Positions 15,788 through 24,607 of a stretch of 64,000 bases of DNA are shown in pieces (within the stretch, counting starts at the first letter, position 1; each line of letters starts with the position of its first letter). The stretch is from RUG11462 sp045649405 (GTDB lineage: Bacteria; Bacillota; Clostridia; Oscillospirales; Acutalibacteraceae): assembly GCA_045649405.1 (NCBI GenBank), contig JAZRPW010000027.1, positions 1-64,000 on the forward strand, given 5' to 3'. A program made the position numbers and the translations under genes. Below the pieces are notes generated by a model. That model saw only the letters and a list, made by a program, of their open reading frames with translations, did no database searches and was not told where the DNA came from.

Positions 15788-17451
15788 TGCTCTTCACCTT
15801 CTTCTTCGCACAAAACTGCCGGCTCTTTCAAAGTGTTTTTGCCAACTGCTTTTATAAATGATAAAAGCAACCAAGACGAAATCATACTTGAACCGCCATT
15901 TGAAATGAATGGCAAGGTTACACCTGTGAGTGGCAAAAGGTCGGTTGAGCCGAAAATGTTGAGTGAAATTTGGAAAAGCCAAAGACCTGCAGCCGAAACC
16001 GCGGCAATGGCAAAATAAGCCGAATTAGTTTGAGAAATGCTTTTCAATGAGTAAAGCGCAAAAATTATAAAACAAACAATTGCACAAAAAGCAAAAATCA
16101 TTCCCCATTCTTCAACAAGCATTCCAAAAACCAAATCTGTATCGGCAGCAGCAACATATTTTAATTTGCCATTTGCGCCACCAACGCCCAAAAGAGCACC
16201 AGAAGCAATTGCCATCATTGTTCTTGTTTGTTGATAACCCTTGTCAGAAGCATATTCCCAAGCGTGGCGATAGGTAGAAAATCTGCGTGTAACATAAGGC
16301 ACAAATTTTACAACTAACGCTGCACAAACACCAACAAAGGCGGTTATTAAACCAATGATTTTTACATTGCCTGAACGCATGTAAAGAATGATTAAAACTG
16401 TTACAAAAAAGATTGCACAGGTACCAAAATCTCGCATTACCACCAACGCACCCATACAAATACTTGAAAAACAGAAAAACAAAATTAAGTTTCTTTTTGA
16501 AAGCAAATTTTGCAAGGTTGCGGCGGTTGTGAAAATGAACAAAAACTTTACAACCTCTGAAGGCTGGAATGTAAACGAGCCAATTCTAATCCAGTTTTTA
16601 GCACCGTTAATATAAACACCAAAAATCATATTATAAGCGAGCAAAGACACCGCAACACCTGCTACAATGTAACGCAATTTCATTACAAGGTCAACATTTT
16701 TATAAACAAACTGCAAAACAATAAATGCAAAAAAGCCCAAAGCGGCTGTTATTATTTGTTTTAACATATTGTCAGGGGTTGCGCTTGCCGCCACGGCAAA
16801 ACCAACCGTTGTTAAGAAAAATCCCAAAGTTTCAATGTTGATGTTGTTTTTGAAACCGTGAATTAAAAAATAAACCCACTCGCACAAAATCAACGCACCA
16901 AATGAAATTGGAATGAACATTTTAAATTCAGGCAAATAATGAATCATTATTTCTAAAAACATTATTACTTGAATTGATGTTAACAAAATGGCAGATGAAA
17001 CGCCACGCTTTTTGATTTTGCTGCTTGAAGAAATATCAACAATTTCACAAGGGGTAAGTTTTAATTGCAAACCACCAATTTCAATTACATCGCCAAAATC
17101 AAAATAAGCGTACTCATCAATTAGTGTATCATTAACATAAATCTCACTACCAAAAACGCTTGAAATTTTAAAGCCGTAATCTTCTGAATATGTAATAACT
17201 GCATGTCGACGAGAAATGCTTGGAATATTAAGAACAACATCACACAACTTGCTTCGACCAATTATGCTTTCAACCGAATAAATATCAAACTCAAGACCGT
17301 TTGCAGTGATGAGTTTTGCAAGTGAAATTTTGCCCTTTCTTTTAAACAAATCTTTAACAACGCTAAAAATAAAAAGGACTGATAACAAAGGCAAAATAAG
17401 TCGCAAAACAAAAACAAAAACATTGCCTAAAGTTGCGAGCAAATCACCCAT
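15784..17451 (-). CDS. FHA domain-SEDS (FtsW/RodA) fusion protein
   Basis: This 555-residue fusion has one N-terminal helix (about 11-32) and a forkhead-associated domain (about 50-135) with phosphothreonine-binding residues GRS (65-67) and SISRRH (78-83). From about 160 a ten-helix FtsW/RodA/SpoVE glycosyltransferase domain follows, with the conserved PSEVVKF and NGGSSM loops. SEDS proteins polymerise lipid II. The FHA domain suggests control by a Ser/Thr kinase (PrkC/PknB type), none of which is in the window. In Actinobacteria, FHA proteins are separate genes beside rodA-pbpA; here they are fused. A promoter is at 17478-17505. Confidence 0.88.
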   Translation of the reverse strand: MGDLLATLGNVFVFVLRLILPLLSVLFIFSVVKDLFKRKGKISLAKLITANGLEFDIYSVESIIGRSKLCDVVLNIPSISRRHAVITYSEDYGFKISSVFGSEIYVNDTLIDEYAYFDFGDVIEIGGLQLKLTPCEIVDISSSSKIKKRGVSSAILLTSIQVIMFLEIMIHYLPEFKMFIPISFGALILCEWVYFLIHGFKNNINIETLGFFLTTVGFAVAASATPDNMLKQIITAALGFFAFIVLQFVYKNVDLVMKLRYIVAGVAVSLLAYNMIFGVYINGAKNWIRIGSFTFQPSEVVKFLFIFTTAATLQNLLSKRNLILFFCFSSICMGALVVMRDFGTCAIFFVTVLIILYMRSGNVKIIGLITAFVGVCAALVVKFVPYVTRRFSTYRHAWEYASDKGYQQTRTMMAIASGALLGVGGANGKLKYVAAADTDLVFGMLVEEWGMIFAFCAIVCFIIFALYSLKSISQTNSAYFAIAAVSAAGLWLFQISLNIFGSTDLLPLTGVTLPFISNGGSSMISSWLLLSFIKAVGKNTLKEPAVLCEEEGEEQ

Positions 17452-17477
17452 AATATCACTCCTTTCCGATATTCTTG

Positions 17478-17505
17478 ATTATACCACATTTTTTATAAAA
17501 ATCAA
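17478..17505 (-). promoter_or_regulatory. promoter of the FHA-ftsW operon
   Basis: Minus strand TTGATT (17500-17505), a 16-bp spacer and TATAAT (17478-17483) preceded by TGG (extended -10). Confidence 0.7.
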
Positions 17506-17655
17506 ACTTTTTTAATAAATTTAATTAAATGTTAAATTACGACAAATATTTCATTTTCACAGTGATAAATTATTATTGCATTAATTAAAAAGACAATTCA
17601 TATAATTAGGATAAGATGTGGTTTTGAACCCGAAAGAAAGAAAGGAATTTTATTT

Positions 17656-18570
17656 ATGAAAAAATATTTGCCAGAAGGTTATCTTTTTGAAACTGCTGAA
17701 AATAAAGAAGCACTCAAAAACTTTTCTTCACTTGAAAATGCTTTTAAAGAGCAAAGAATTCTTGAAGCCAAAGCAACAATGTGCGACTCTTTGCACAATT
17801 TGGTTGTTGATTTAAACGGAATTAAAGGAATTATTCCACGACAAGAGGGCGCAATTGGAATTGCTGACGGCACTGTGCGTGATATTGCGCTTATTTCAAA
17901 GGTAGGAAAAGCCGTTAGTTTTGTTATTACTGATATTGAAAACGGTGAAAATCCTGTTGTTTATCTTTCACGAAGATTAGCGCAAGAAAAAGCCAAAAAG
18001 GAATATTTGCAAACCCTTAAAAAAGGCGATATTATTGATGCGACTATAACACACCTTGAACCGTTTGGTGCTTTTTGCGATATTGCTTGTGGAATTGCTT
18101 CGCTTTTGCCGATTGACTCAATTTCAGTCTCTCGCATTTCGCACCCAAAAGACCGTTTTACACCTGGTGACAAAATCAAGGCGGTTGTTAAATCAATTGA
18201 CAACGGCAGATTTACGCTTTCACAAAAAGAGTTGCTTGGCTCTTGGGAAGAAAACGCTTCACTTTTTGAGCCAGGCGAAACCGTTTCTGGAATTATTCGC
18301 TCGGTTGAAGATTATGGCGTTTTTGTTGAACTGATGCCTAATCTTGCAGGGCTTGCTGAACCAAAAGATAATGTTTTTCCTTCACAAAATGCTTCTGTTT
18401 ACATAAAGAGCATTATTCCTGAGAAGATGAAAATCAAGCTGATTATTATTGACTCTTTTGACCAAACAAGCAAAACAAAATGCGACAAATATTTTTATCA
18501 AGGCGAGCATATTGACAGTTGGCAATACTCCCCTGAGAATGCAGAAAAGTTAATTAATTCTGTTTTTTAA
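17656..18570 (+). CDS. S1 RNA-binding domain protein
   Basis: This 304-residue protein has three S1/OB-fold regions: a divergent first one (about 35-110, IKGIIPRQEG), a clear second (about 120-190, KGDIIDATITHLEPFGAFCDI) and a third (about 205-270, GETVSGIIRSVEDYGVFVEL). Such proteins bind single-stranded RNA and resemble short ribosomal protein S1. A role in translation or RNA turnover is inferred. A second S1-array protein (IspH fusion at 55571) is in the same window. Ribosome site AAAGGAA. Monocistronic with a terminator at 18574. Confidence 0.82.
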   Translation: MKKYLPEGYLFETAENKEALKNFSSLENAFKEQRILEAKATMCDSLHNLVVDLNGIKGIIPRQEGAIGIADGTVRDIALISKVGKAVSFVITDIENGENPVVYLSRRLAQEKAKKEYLQTLKKGDIIDATITHLEPFGAFCDIACGIASLLPIDSISVSRISHPKDRFTPGDKIKAVVKSIDNGRFTLSQKELLGSWEENASLFEPGETVSGIIRSVEDYGVFVELMPNLAGLAEPKDNVFPSQNASVYIKSIIPEKMKIKLIIIDSFDQTSKTKCDKYFYQGEHIDSWQYSPENAEKLINSVF

Positions 18571-18573
18571 ATG

Positions 18574-18604
18574 AAAAAAGGAGTGCATTTTTGCACTCCT
18601 TTTA
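18574..18604. terminator. bidirectional terminator
   Basis: AAAAAAGGAGTGCA pairs with TGCACTCCTTTT around four T, between converging genes. Confidence 0.85.
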
Positions 18605-18606
18605 AT

Positions 18607-19788
18607 TTATTCTGAAACGTAATTTAATGGATTTGTTGTATAAGAGCCGTTAACCCAAACTTCAAAATGCAAGTGGTTTGCTGTTGAACGACCTGTTGAG
18701 CCAACTCTAGCAATAACCTCGCCCATTACAACTGTGTCACCTGCTGATACATCTAAAGATGAGCAGTGAGCGTATCTTGTAACTGTGCCGTCATTATGTC
18801 TAATATCAACACAGTAACCGTAAGAAGAATACCAAGATGCTCTTGTTACAACGCCATCATCTGCAGCCAAAATTTTTGTGCCGTAGTTTGTGATGATGTC
18901 AACACCTTTGTGAAGTCTGCCACTTCTGTAACCGTAGTAACTACTAATATAATAACTAGCGCCGTTTTCAAGTGGCCACAAATATTTATCGCCTTGTTTT
19001 AAAGATACTTCTGGGCGCTTGCGTGTACCTTTTACAATAACTTCATCTTGAGTTTCTGACAAAACAACTGTTTTAATTTGTTCTTTTGAAACTACTTTGC
19101 CATTGTTAAAAACAACCAAAATTGTTTTTTCTGTTAAACCAACAACGCCTTGGCGTTTTACTTTTGTTACACCTTTGTAAAGATGGTTGTCGGTTTGTGT
19201 AACTGTTTTAAAGTTTTCTTTCACTACTTTGGTTTTATAAAAACCGTAATTACATTCAACCTTTTGTTTTAAAACATCAATTGCTTCATCAAGGTTTGTT
19301 AATTTTTCTTCAAGACTCAAACATTCAGTAACCGTTACGTTTTGCTCAAACAACACAACATCTGCGCCGGTTTGTGTTTTCACAATGCCTTTGTAGCCTT
19401 CAAGAGCATTCAAAAGCAAAGTTTTGTCTTCACTTGCAACAATGCAAATGCCGTTTGCATAAATACCATAAACCTTTACAATGTTTTTGTTCTCTATAAG
19501 ACTGTCTGTCAAAACTGAAGAAACTTCAACTGCACTATTAATATTTGTTTTTGGAACAATTGTTGCTAAAGCTTGCACTTCATTTGTTACTGTGCCAACC
19601 GATTTGTTTTCAACAATTTCTTTTGCTTTTTCAAAGTCATCTGTTGTTGAAACAAAACCAACCGATTTATCTTCAACCTTTACTTCGTAAGCCAAAGTTA
19701 AAGTTGAAACCGGGAAGATTGGTAAAACAAAAGCAACAATTAATATTATTGAAATTATAATTGTTTTCTTAAAGTTTTTAAAAATCAT
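18607..19788 (-). CDS. secreted G5-M23 peptidoglycan endopeptidase
   Basis: This 393-residue protein has an N-terminal signal or anchor helix (about 9-33), a long domain with paired repeats, a G5 domain (about 190-260, KTVTQTDNHLYKGVTKVKRQ) and a C-terminal LytM/M23 zinc peptidase domain with LHKGVDI and NHLHFEVW supplying His and Asp ligands. It would cut peptide bridges in the cell wall outside the membrane. ATG 19788 follows AAAGGTG. The leader between promoter and gene contains a palindrome and a hairpin. Confidence 0.88.
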   Translation of the reverse strand: MIFKNFKKTIIISIILIVAFVLPIFPVSTLTLAYEVKVEDKSVGFVSTTDDFEKAKEIVENKSVGTVTNEVQALATIVPKTNINSAVEVSSVLTDSLIENKNIVKVYGIYANGICIVASEDKTLLLNALEGYKGIVKTQTGADVVLFEQNVTVTECLSLEEKLTNLDEAIDVLKQKVECNYGFYKTKVVKENFKTVTQTDNHLYKGVTKVKRQGVVGLTEKTILVVFNNGKVVSKEQIKTVVLSETQDEVIVKGTRKRPEVSLKQGDKYLWPLENGASYYISSYYGYRSGRLHKGVDIITNYGTKILAADDGVVTRASWYSSYGYCVDIRHNDGTVTRYAHCSSLDVSAGDTVVMGEVIARVGSTGRSTANHLHFEVWVNGSYTTNPLNYVSE

Positions 19789-19802
19789 AAAACACCTTTC
19801 TG

Positions 19803-19845
19803 CCACCTTGAAAAACAAGGCGGATAAAAGTTACAAATTTGTAAC
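19803..19845 (-). promoter_or_regulatory. leader hairpin and palindrome of the M23 gene
   Basis: A 16-bp perfect palindrome GTTACAAATTTGTAAC (19830-19845) lies just downstream of the -10. A hairpin of CCACCTTG with CAAGGCGG (19804-19823, one mismatch) then sits before the ribosome site. The palindrome may be an operator. Confidence 0.45.
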
Positions 19846-19857
19846 AATCTAAAACTT

Positions 19858-19885
19858 ATTATACACGATTATTACAAAAACGCAA
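19858..19885 (-). promoter_or_regulatory. promoter of the M23 peptidase gene
   Basis: Minus strand TTGCGT (19880-19885), a 16-bp spacer and TATAAT (19858-19863). TGTAAT-N5-TGTATA overlaps the -10 and loosely resembles a WalR box (TGTWAH-N5-TGTWAH) with one mismatch. Confidence 0.6.
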
Positions 19886-19970
19886 CCTTTTTGAAGGTGT
19901 TTTGTATATTTAGATACAATTTTTCAACATTTCAACACAGTTTTTAACACTTTTGCACAAATAGTTTGAT

Positions 19971-20423
19971 TTAATACTGCATATCTTTATCGCTCAAAGG
20001 TTTCAAAATGTCACAAAAAGCTTTTGCTTCTTGTTTTGCCCCTTCTAAATCGTGGTCACGATAATTGCCACATTCAACAGCAGTGTTACCTGGGATTTCG
20101 CCTTCGTAATCTGCAATAAACTGAAAAGCCGCTTTGATAATGCTCAAAACAGTTGCATTGTCAAGGTCACGAGTTAAAAAGTAACAACCTGTTCTGCAAC
20201 CCATTGGGCCAAAATAAATTACGCTGTCTTTATGCTCGCAATTTCTTGCGTAAGTAGCAAAAAGATGCTCAATTGTGTGGATTGCGCCATTCTCTAGCAC
20301 CTCTTCCACATTTGGTTTTTTCATTCTAATATCAAAAGTTGTAATGTCTGTGTCAATGCGTGACACATAAACACCCTTTTCAAGTTTTGTGTGGTCAACA
20401 CAAAATGATGCTATTCTTTCCAT
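19971..20423 (-). CDS. luxS: S-ribosylhomocysteine lyase
   Basis: This 150-residue LuxS is a metal-dependent enzyme of the activated methyl cycle that splits S-ribosylhomocysteine into homocysteine and DPD, the precursor of AI-2. The metal ligands HTIEH (49-53) and the Cys in ECGNYRDHD are present, with the catalytic Cys in GPMGCRTGCYF. It lies 12 bp downstream of an SDR gene on the same strand and is probably co-transcribed. No mtnN/pfs or metabolic partner is adjacent. Confidence 0.95.
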   Translation of the reverse strand: MERIASFCVDHTKLEKGVYVSRIDTDITTFDIRMKKPNVEEVLENGAIHTIEHLFATYARNCEHKDSVIYFGPMGCRTGCYFLTRDLDNATVLSIIKAAFQFIADYEGEIPGNTAVECGNYRDHDLEGAKQEAKAFCDILKPLSDKDMQY

Positions 20424-20435
20424 TGTTCTCTCTCC

Positions 20436-21200
20436 TTATTTGCCTTGGATTTTGAGCCAAATGTTAGCCGCCATATTTCTTGAAACAATTTTTGTTAGTG
20501 TGCATTGCGCTTTGTTAATTATGTTTGGCACCAAAATTACCTTTTTAGATTTTTGCACCTTTTTCATTGCGTAATCAACAATTTGCTTTGCAGTAAACCA
20601 AACGCCAAAAGTTTTAACATCGTTTGGATTTGTTTGCGCAACGTCAAAAAAGTTTGTTTTTGTCCAACCTGGGCAAAGAGCAAAAACACGAATATTTCTA
20701 TCTTTCAACTCTTTGTCAAGCCCAATTGCGTAATTAAGCACAAATGCTTTTGTTGCGCCATATACATTTATAAAAGGAAGCGGTTGAAATGCAGCAATTG
20801 AAGCCACTTGAATGATTTTTGCGCCTTCTGACATAAACGGCAAACAAATTTCAGACATACAAACAACTGCTTTGCAGTTTAAATCAATCATATTTGCGCT
20901 TTCTTCAACCGGAATTTGATGATAAGCACCAAACTTGCCAAAACCTGCGTTATTAACAAGAAGCTTTATATCTGGTTTTTCTTTTGAAAGCAACGCTTTA
21001 AAACTTTCTAAATCTTCTTCCAAAGTTAAATCAAGACAAACCGGCACAATTTTTTCATCTAAAGAATATTCAAGGTCTAAAAGTTTTTCACGGTTTCTAG
21101 CTATTACCCAAATTCTTTCGAACTCGCCTGTTTGATGAACTTTTTTCACAAATTCTTTGCCAATGCCACTTGAAGCACCGGTAATAATTGCTGTTTTCAA
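20436..21200 (-). CDS. SDR family NAD(P)-dependent oxidoreductase
   Basis: This classical short-chain dehydrogenase (254 residues) has the cofactor motif TGASSGIG at the N terminus, LVNNAGFGKFG, the catalytic YGATKAF (Tyr/Lys) preceded by the Ser in QVASIAAF, and CPGWTKTNF. The C-terminal extension is basic and amphipathic. The start is TTG 21200, 8 bp after GGAG. A GTG at 21209 lies inside the ribosome site. Substrate unknown. It leads the SDR-luxS pair and is divergent from pduL. Confidence 0.88.
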   Translation of the reverse strand: MKTAIITGASSGIGKEFVKKVHQTGEFERIWVIARNREKLLDLEYSLDEKIVPVCLDLTLEEDLESFKALLSKEKPDIKLLVNNAGFGKFGAYHQIPVEESANMIDLNCKAVVCMSEICLPFMSEGAKIIQVASIAAFQPLPFINVYGATKAFVLNYAIGLDKELKDRNIRVFALCPGWTKTNFFDVAQTNPNDVKTFGVWFTAKQIVDYAMKKVQKSKKVILVPNIINKAQCTLTKIVSRNMAANIWLKIQGK

Positions 21201-21274
21201 TATACTCACTCCTTTGCAATTACAATTTAACCATAAATAAACATAAAAATCAATCTAATTTTTTATAAAAACAG

Positions 21275-21303
21275 TTGAAATTCTTGTAAAAAAGGAGTAA
21301 TAT
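21275..21303 (+). promoter_or_regulatory. promoter of pduL
   Basis: TTGAAA (21275-21280), a 17-bp spacer and TAATAT (21298-21303), 35 bp before the ATG. Confidence 0.7.
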
Positions 21304-21337
21304 ATAGTAAAGATTAATTTTAAGGAGAAAAAAGAAA

Positions 21338-21901
21338 ATGGATAAGTTTATTATTGAAACTTCTGCAAGACACGCACACATCACACAAGAGACTTTAGAA
21401 ACTCTCTTTGGTAAAGGTGCTACACTTACTAACAAAAAGGATTTGTCACAACCTGGTCAATATGCTTGTGAAGAAAGAATTACTGTTGTTGGTCCTAAAA
21501 ACTCAGTTGTTTGTACAATTTTAGGTCCTACACGTCCAGCTGACCAAGTTGAAATTTCAGCTACTGACGCTCGTTCAATCGGCGTTGCTGGTGTAATTAG
21601 AGAATCTGGTGATGTTGCTGGCACACCTGGTTGTAAATTGGTTGGTCCTTGTGGCGAAGTTGAAATCAAAGAAGGTGTTATTGTTGCTAAAAGACATATT
21701 CATATGACACCTGCTGACGCTGAAAAATTGGGCGTTGAAGATAAAGAAATCGTTAGCGTGAAAGCAGAATCTGCTGACCGTTCTTGCATTTATGAAGATG
21801 TTGTTGTTAGAGTTCACGAAAACTTTGCACTTGCTATGCACATTGACACTGATGAAAGTAACGCAGCTTACGGCGTTAAAGAAGGTTACATTGTTAAATA
21901 A
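21338..21901 (+). CDS. pduL: phosphate propanoyltransferase (PduL-type phosphotransacylase)
   Basis: This 187-residue PduL protein converts acyl-CoA plus phosphate to acyl-phosphate. Two zinc-binding His clusters are present: SARHAHIT (9-16) and VAKRHIHMTP in the second half. There is no N-terminal encapsulation peptide and no microcompartment shell genes are in the window, so it probably serves cytosolic acetate/propionate fermentation in place of Pta. Codon choice looks biased, as in highly expressed genes. Strong AAGGAG site. An AraC-type gene follows 3 bp later. Confidence 0.93.
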   Translation: MDKFIIETSARHAHITQETLETLFGKGATLTNKKDLSQPGQYACEERITVVGPKNSVVCTILGPTRPADQVEISATDARSIGVAGVIRESGDVAGTPGCKLVGPCGEVEIKEGVIVAKRHIHMTPADAEKLGVEDKEIVSVKAESADRSCIYEDVVVRVHENFALAMHIDTDESNAAYGVKEGYIVK

Positions 21902-21904
21902 TTT

Positions 21905-22261
21905 ATGAGCATGCAAGAGTTCAAAATTAAAACACCACGTTGGTTTGATGAGTTTTACGAATCATTAACCAAAAGAGAAACATATTCTCTTAAAACGGGT
22001 GAAGTTATAAAACGTTCTGGCAAATCTCGTGAACATATTAGCAGACTTTTTAAAGAAGCAACCGGCACAACAATTGGTGTTTATCTTAATGAATTAAGAA
22101 TTGAACACGCCGCTGCAATGCTAACTACTACATATCTTGATATTATTGATATTGCTCTTGAAAGTGGTTTTGAAAACCTTTCTACCTTTTATCATTTGTT
22201 TAAAAAGAAAAAAGGCATTTCGCCAAAGCAATATAGAAAAAGATATTCATTTATTTATTAA
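21905..22261 (+). CDS. AraC-type HTH regulator lacking a sensor domain
   Basis: This 118-residue protein consists of a 25-residue lead-in and one complete AraC double helix-turn-helix (about 28-115: SGKSREHISRLFKEATG, then IDIALESGFENLSTFYHLFK and the terminal KGISPKQYRKRY). No ligand-binding or receiver domain is present. It starts 3 bp after pduL with no good ribosome site of its own (AAGAAGG is about 18 bp away), so translational coupling is likely. It may regulate pduL or acid-end-product genes. Terminator at 22267. Confidence 0.85.
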   Translation: MSMQEFKIKTPRWFDEFYESLTKRETYSLKTGEVIKRSGKSREHISRLFKEATGTTIGVYLNELRIEHAAAMLTTTYLDIIDIALESGFENLSTFYHLFKKKKGISPKQYRKRYSFIY

Positions 22262-22266
22262 AGTTA

Positions 22267-22298
22267 AAATCCACACTCTTTCGAGTGTGGATTTTTTG
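22267..22298. terminator. bidirectional terminator
   Basis: AAAATCCACACTC pairs with GAGTGTGGATTTTTT around TTTC. Confidence 0.87.
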
Positions 22299-22301
22299 TT
22301 G

Positions 22302-24479
22302 TTATTTTACTTTAACTTTTGAAGTTTTGCTCCAAGTAGAATACGCTTTTTGTTTGCCGTTTTGAATCATTGCTCGCACCTGTACTTTGTAAGTACCTTT
22401 TTTGAGCTTTTTGATTGCTTTTGTAGCTGTTTTCTTGGTTTTGAATGTTTTTGTAATCCATTTACCTTTGAGTTTATATCTCACTTGAAAACCAGTTGCA
22501 CCTGCAACTTTTGTATATTTAACTTTAAACTGTTTTTTACCTTTTGTAAGTTTAAACTTTGGTATTTTTAAAGTTAATTTTTTAATAACATCGCCAGTGA
22601 TAAGTTGTTCTTTACAAACTTCACAAACCTTGTCACCGGTATAGCCATATTCAAAATAGGTTGCGTCAGTTTTATTAACAACAGTTACTGTGTGACCAAG
22701 CGCTGGGATTTCTTCTTGTGCAACTAAAACTGTGTCACAAGTTGCACATTTTTTACCATCTGTCAAACCAGGCTGAGTACATGTTGCAGCCTTACCAACA
22801 ACAACTTCTTCTTTGTGAGCGATAGTTGGGAGTTCTTTTTGAGCAAGTATAACAGCGCCACAAACTGTACATTTTTTGCCATCAGTCAAACCAGTTTCAA
22901 CACATGTTGCGGCTTTGCCTGCGACAACTTCGCCTTTATGACCGATAGCAGGAATTGTTTCTGTGTTAGTACAACCATATTCGCAAGTCAAAGTTTTCAA
23001 ACCATCTTCTGTGCAAGTTGGTTGCTTTGTAACAACCTCTGTATAGTTATGAGTATGTGACAAACGCAAGAAAACAATATTATTTTCTTCTGCGAATTTT
23101 TGCGCAGTTGAATCTTCATAACCAAAAAGAACAAAGTCTTTGCTATTACAATCAAAGGCATTTTTGCCGATAACTGCACCACCATTAAGAACTGATATTT
23201 TTACCATTGATTCACAATCAACAAAAGAGTTTTGACCGATATTTGTTACACTTTTTGGAATTGTCACACTTTGTAATTTTTCACAGTAACCAAAAGCATA
23301 GTCAGCAATTACTCTTGTGTCTTGTTTAATCTCATAAGTACCACTTACGCCTGGCAAAAGATTTATGTACTCTTCATCCCAATGGTCGCCTCTTGCTTTA
23401 ATCAAACAATCATCAATATACAAAACATTGTTTTCCCAGTTTGATTCATTACAGTAATAACCAGAATAAGCAAAGGCACTTACACCAATGTTTGTTACAG
23501 TTTTAGGAATTGTAATATTTTCTAACTCTTCACAATTGAAAAAGGCATAGTCTGCAATTACTCTTGTACCTTCTTTAATTGTATAACTGCCAGAAATTCC
23601 TGGAGTATGTACTTCTTGCCACTGCCCTGTTGTTTCATTATACACCCAATCATGTGTTGTTGATTTTGCAATAATTACACAGTCGCCAATGTACAAAACA
23701 TCATTTTCCCAGTTTAATTTATTGTTGTAATAAGCAGTGTTTTCAAATGCATATTCTCCAATGCTTGTTACTGATGTAGCAAGTGTAATGCTTGCCAAAG
23801 CAGAACAGTTAGAGAACGCATAACCACCGATTGATGTTATTGTTTCAGGAATTGTTACGGTTTTAAACTCGCCACCGCTAAATGCCCAATTGCCAATGCT
23901 TGCAACTGTCATTTCATTTACTATTGAAGGAATTTCGAGAGTAGCAGATGAAGCAACACCTTCGGCATAACCTACAACTGATACTTCAGTTTCACTAATA
24001 ACTTCATATTTTAAATTGCCTGAATCAAAAACTTTGCCAATCCAGTTTACATAGCCACCCAACTCTTCAAAAAATACTGTGAAAGTTCTTTTGCCATTGT
24101 AATCTTTAACTGCAAGATAATAGGTTTTACCTGCTTCAAAGTCGTAATACATTTGAAAATTCAAGTTTTCAAGCTCATCATCTGCATTAGTAAGAAACTC
24201 GCCATTTGAGTCATAAAGCGTTGCTTCAGGATTTATATATGAAGACTTAGAATAAATTTTATAAGTGCTATTTACATTAGGTGTAAACTTCACATAAACA
24301 TAGCTATAATTACCGTTTTCATCTAATTCACCTGAAGTGGTTAATGCTGCACTACCTTGACCGTTAACCTGTGCTACTGTGCTAGGATTAAACCCATCAG
24401 CCGAAACAAGTGTTGTTGATAATGTGCTAAACAACAACACTAAGCACAAAAGTATTGAAAACAACTTTTTTACATTCAT
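22302..24479 (-). CDS. secreted BspA-type leucine-rich-repeat surface protein
   Basis: The 725-residue protein has a signal peptide (1-27), a beta-sandwich-like region (about 30-140, YVKFTPNVNSTYKIYS, typical of pre-peptidase C-terminal domains), LRR_5 repeats (about 160-440, with VTIPKSVTNIGxxxF units), three Cys-pair repeats (about 480-620, ATCTxxGLTDGKKCxxC) and a C-terminal lysine-rich fibronectin-III-like domain (about 632-725). No LPXTG motif; attachment may rely on the basic C-terminal domain. An adhesin or host-glycan/mucin contact role is inferred from the family. It has its own promoter (24523-24551). Confidence 0.88.
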   Translation of the reverse strand: MNVKKLFSILLCLVLLFSTLSTTLVSADGFNPSTVAQVNGQGSAALTTSGELDENGNYSYVYVKFTPNVNSTYKIYSKSSYINPEATLYDSNGEFLTNADDELENLNFQMYYDFEAGKTYYLAVKDYNGKRTFTVFFEELGGYVNWIGKVFDSGNLKYEVISETEVSVVGYAEGVASSATLEIPSIVNEMTVASIGNWAFSGGEFKTVTIPETITSIGGYAFSNCSALASITLATSVTSIGEYAFENTAYYNNKLNWENDVLYIGDCVIIAKSTTHDWVYNETTGQWQEVHTPGISGSYTIKEGTRVIADYAFFNCEELENITIPKTVTNIGVSAFAYSGYYCNESNWENNVLYIDDCLIKARGDHWDEEYINLLPGVSGTYEIKQDTRVIADYAFGYCEKLQSVTIPKSVTNIGQNSFVDCESMVKISVLNGGAVIGKNAFDCNSKDFVLFGYEDSTAQKFAEENNIVFLRLSHTHNYTEVVTKQPTCTEDGLKTLTCEYGCTNTETIPAIGHKGEVVAGKAATCVETGLTDGKKCTVCGAVILAQKELPTIAHKEEVVVGKAATCTQPGLTDGKKCATCDTVLVAQEEIPALGHTVTVVNKTDATYFEYGYTGDKVCEVCKEQLITGDVIKKLTLKIPKFKLTKGKKQFKVKYTKVAGATGFQVRYKLKGKWITKTFKTKKTATKAIKKLKKGTYKVQVRAMIQNGKQKAYSTWSKTSKVKVK

Positions 24480-24522
24480 TTTAATTTTCTCCTTTAAAAA
24501 TGTTAATTTACATTATAAGTAT

Positions 24523-24551
24523 ATTTTACCATATTTAACTTTACTTTTCAA
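24523..24551 (-). promoter_or_regulatory. promoter of LRR protein gene
   Basis: Minus strand TTGAAA (24546-24551), a 17-bp spacer and TAAAAT (24523-24528) preceded by TGG. Confidence 0.7.
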
Positions 24552-24557
24552 GCGTTT

Positions 24558-24602
24558 AAAAGTAAAAAGGCACACTCAAACCCGAGTGTGCCTTTACTTT
24601 TT
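24558..24602 (-). terminator. terminator of the AGCS-putP operon
   Basis: AAAGGCACACTC pairs with GAGTGTGCCTTT around a 6-base loop, extended by AAAAGTA/TACTTTT flanks. It ends 6 bp before the putP stop on the plus axis. Confidence 0.85.
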
Positions 24603-24607
24603 AAATA

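Noticed and set aside
19971..21200. SDR-luxS as a quorum-sensing cassette
   Set aside because: LuxS is mainly a methyl-cycle enzyme and no AI-2 receptor, transporter or kinase gene is nearby.
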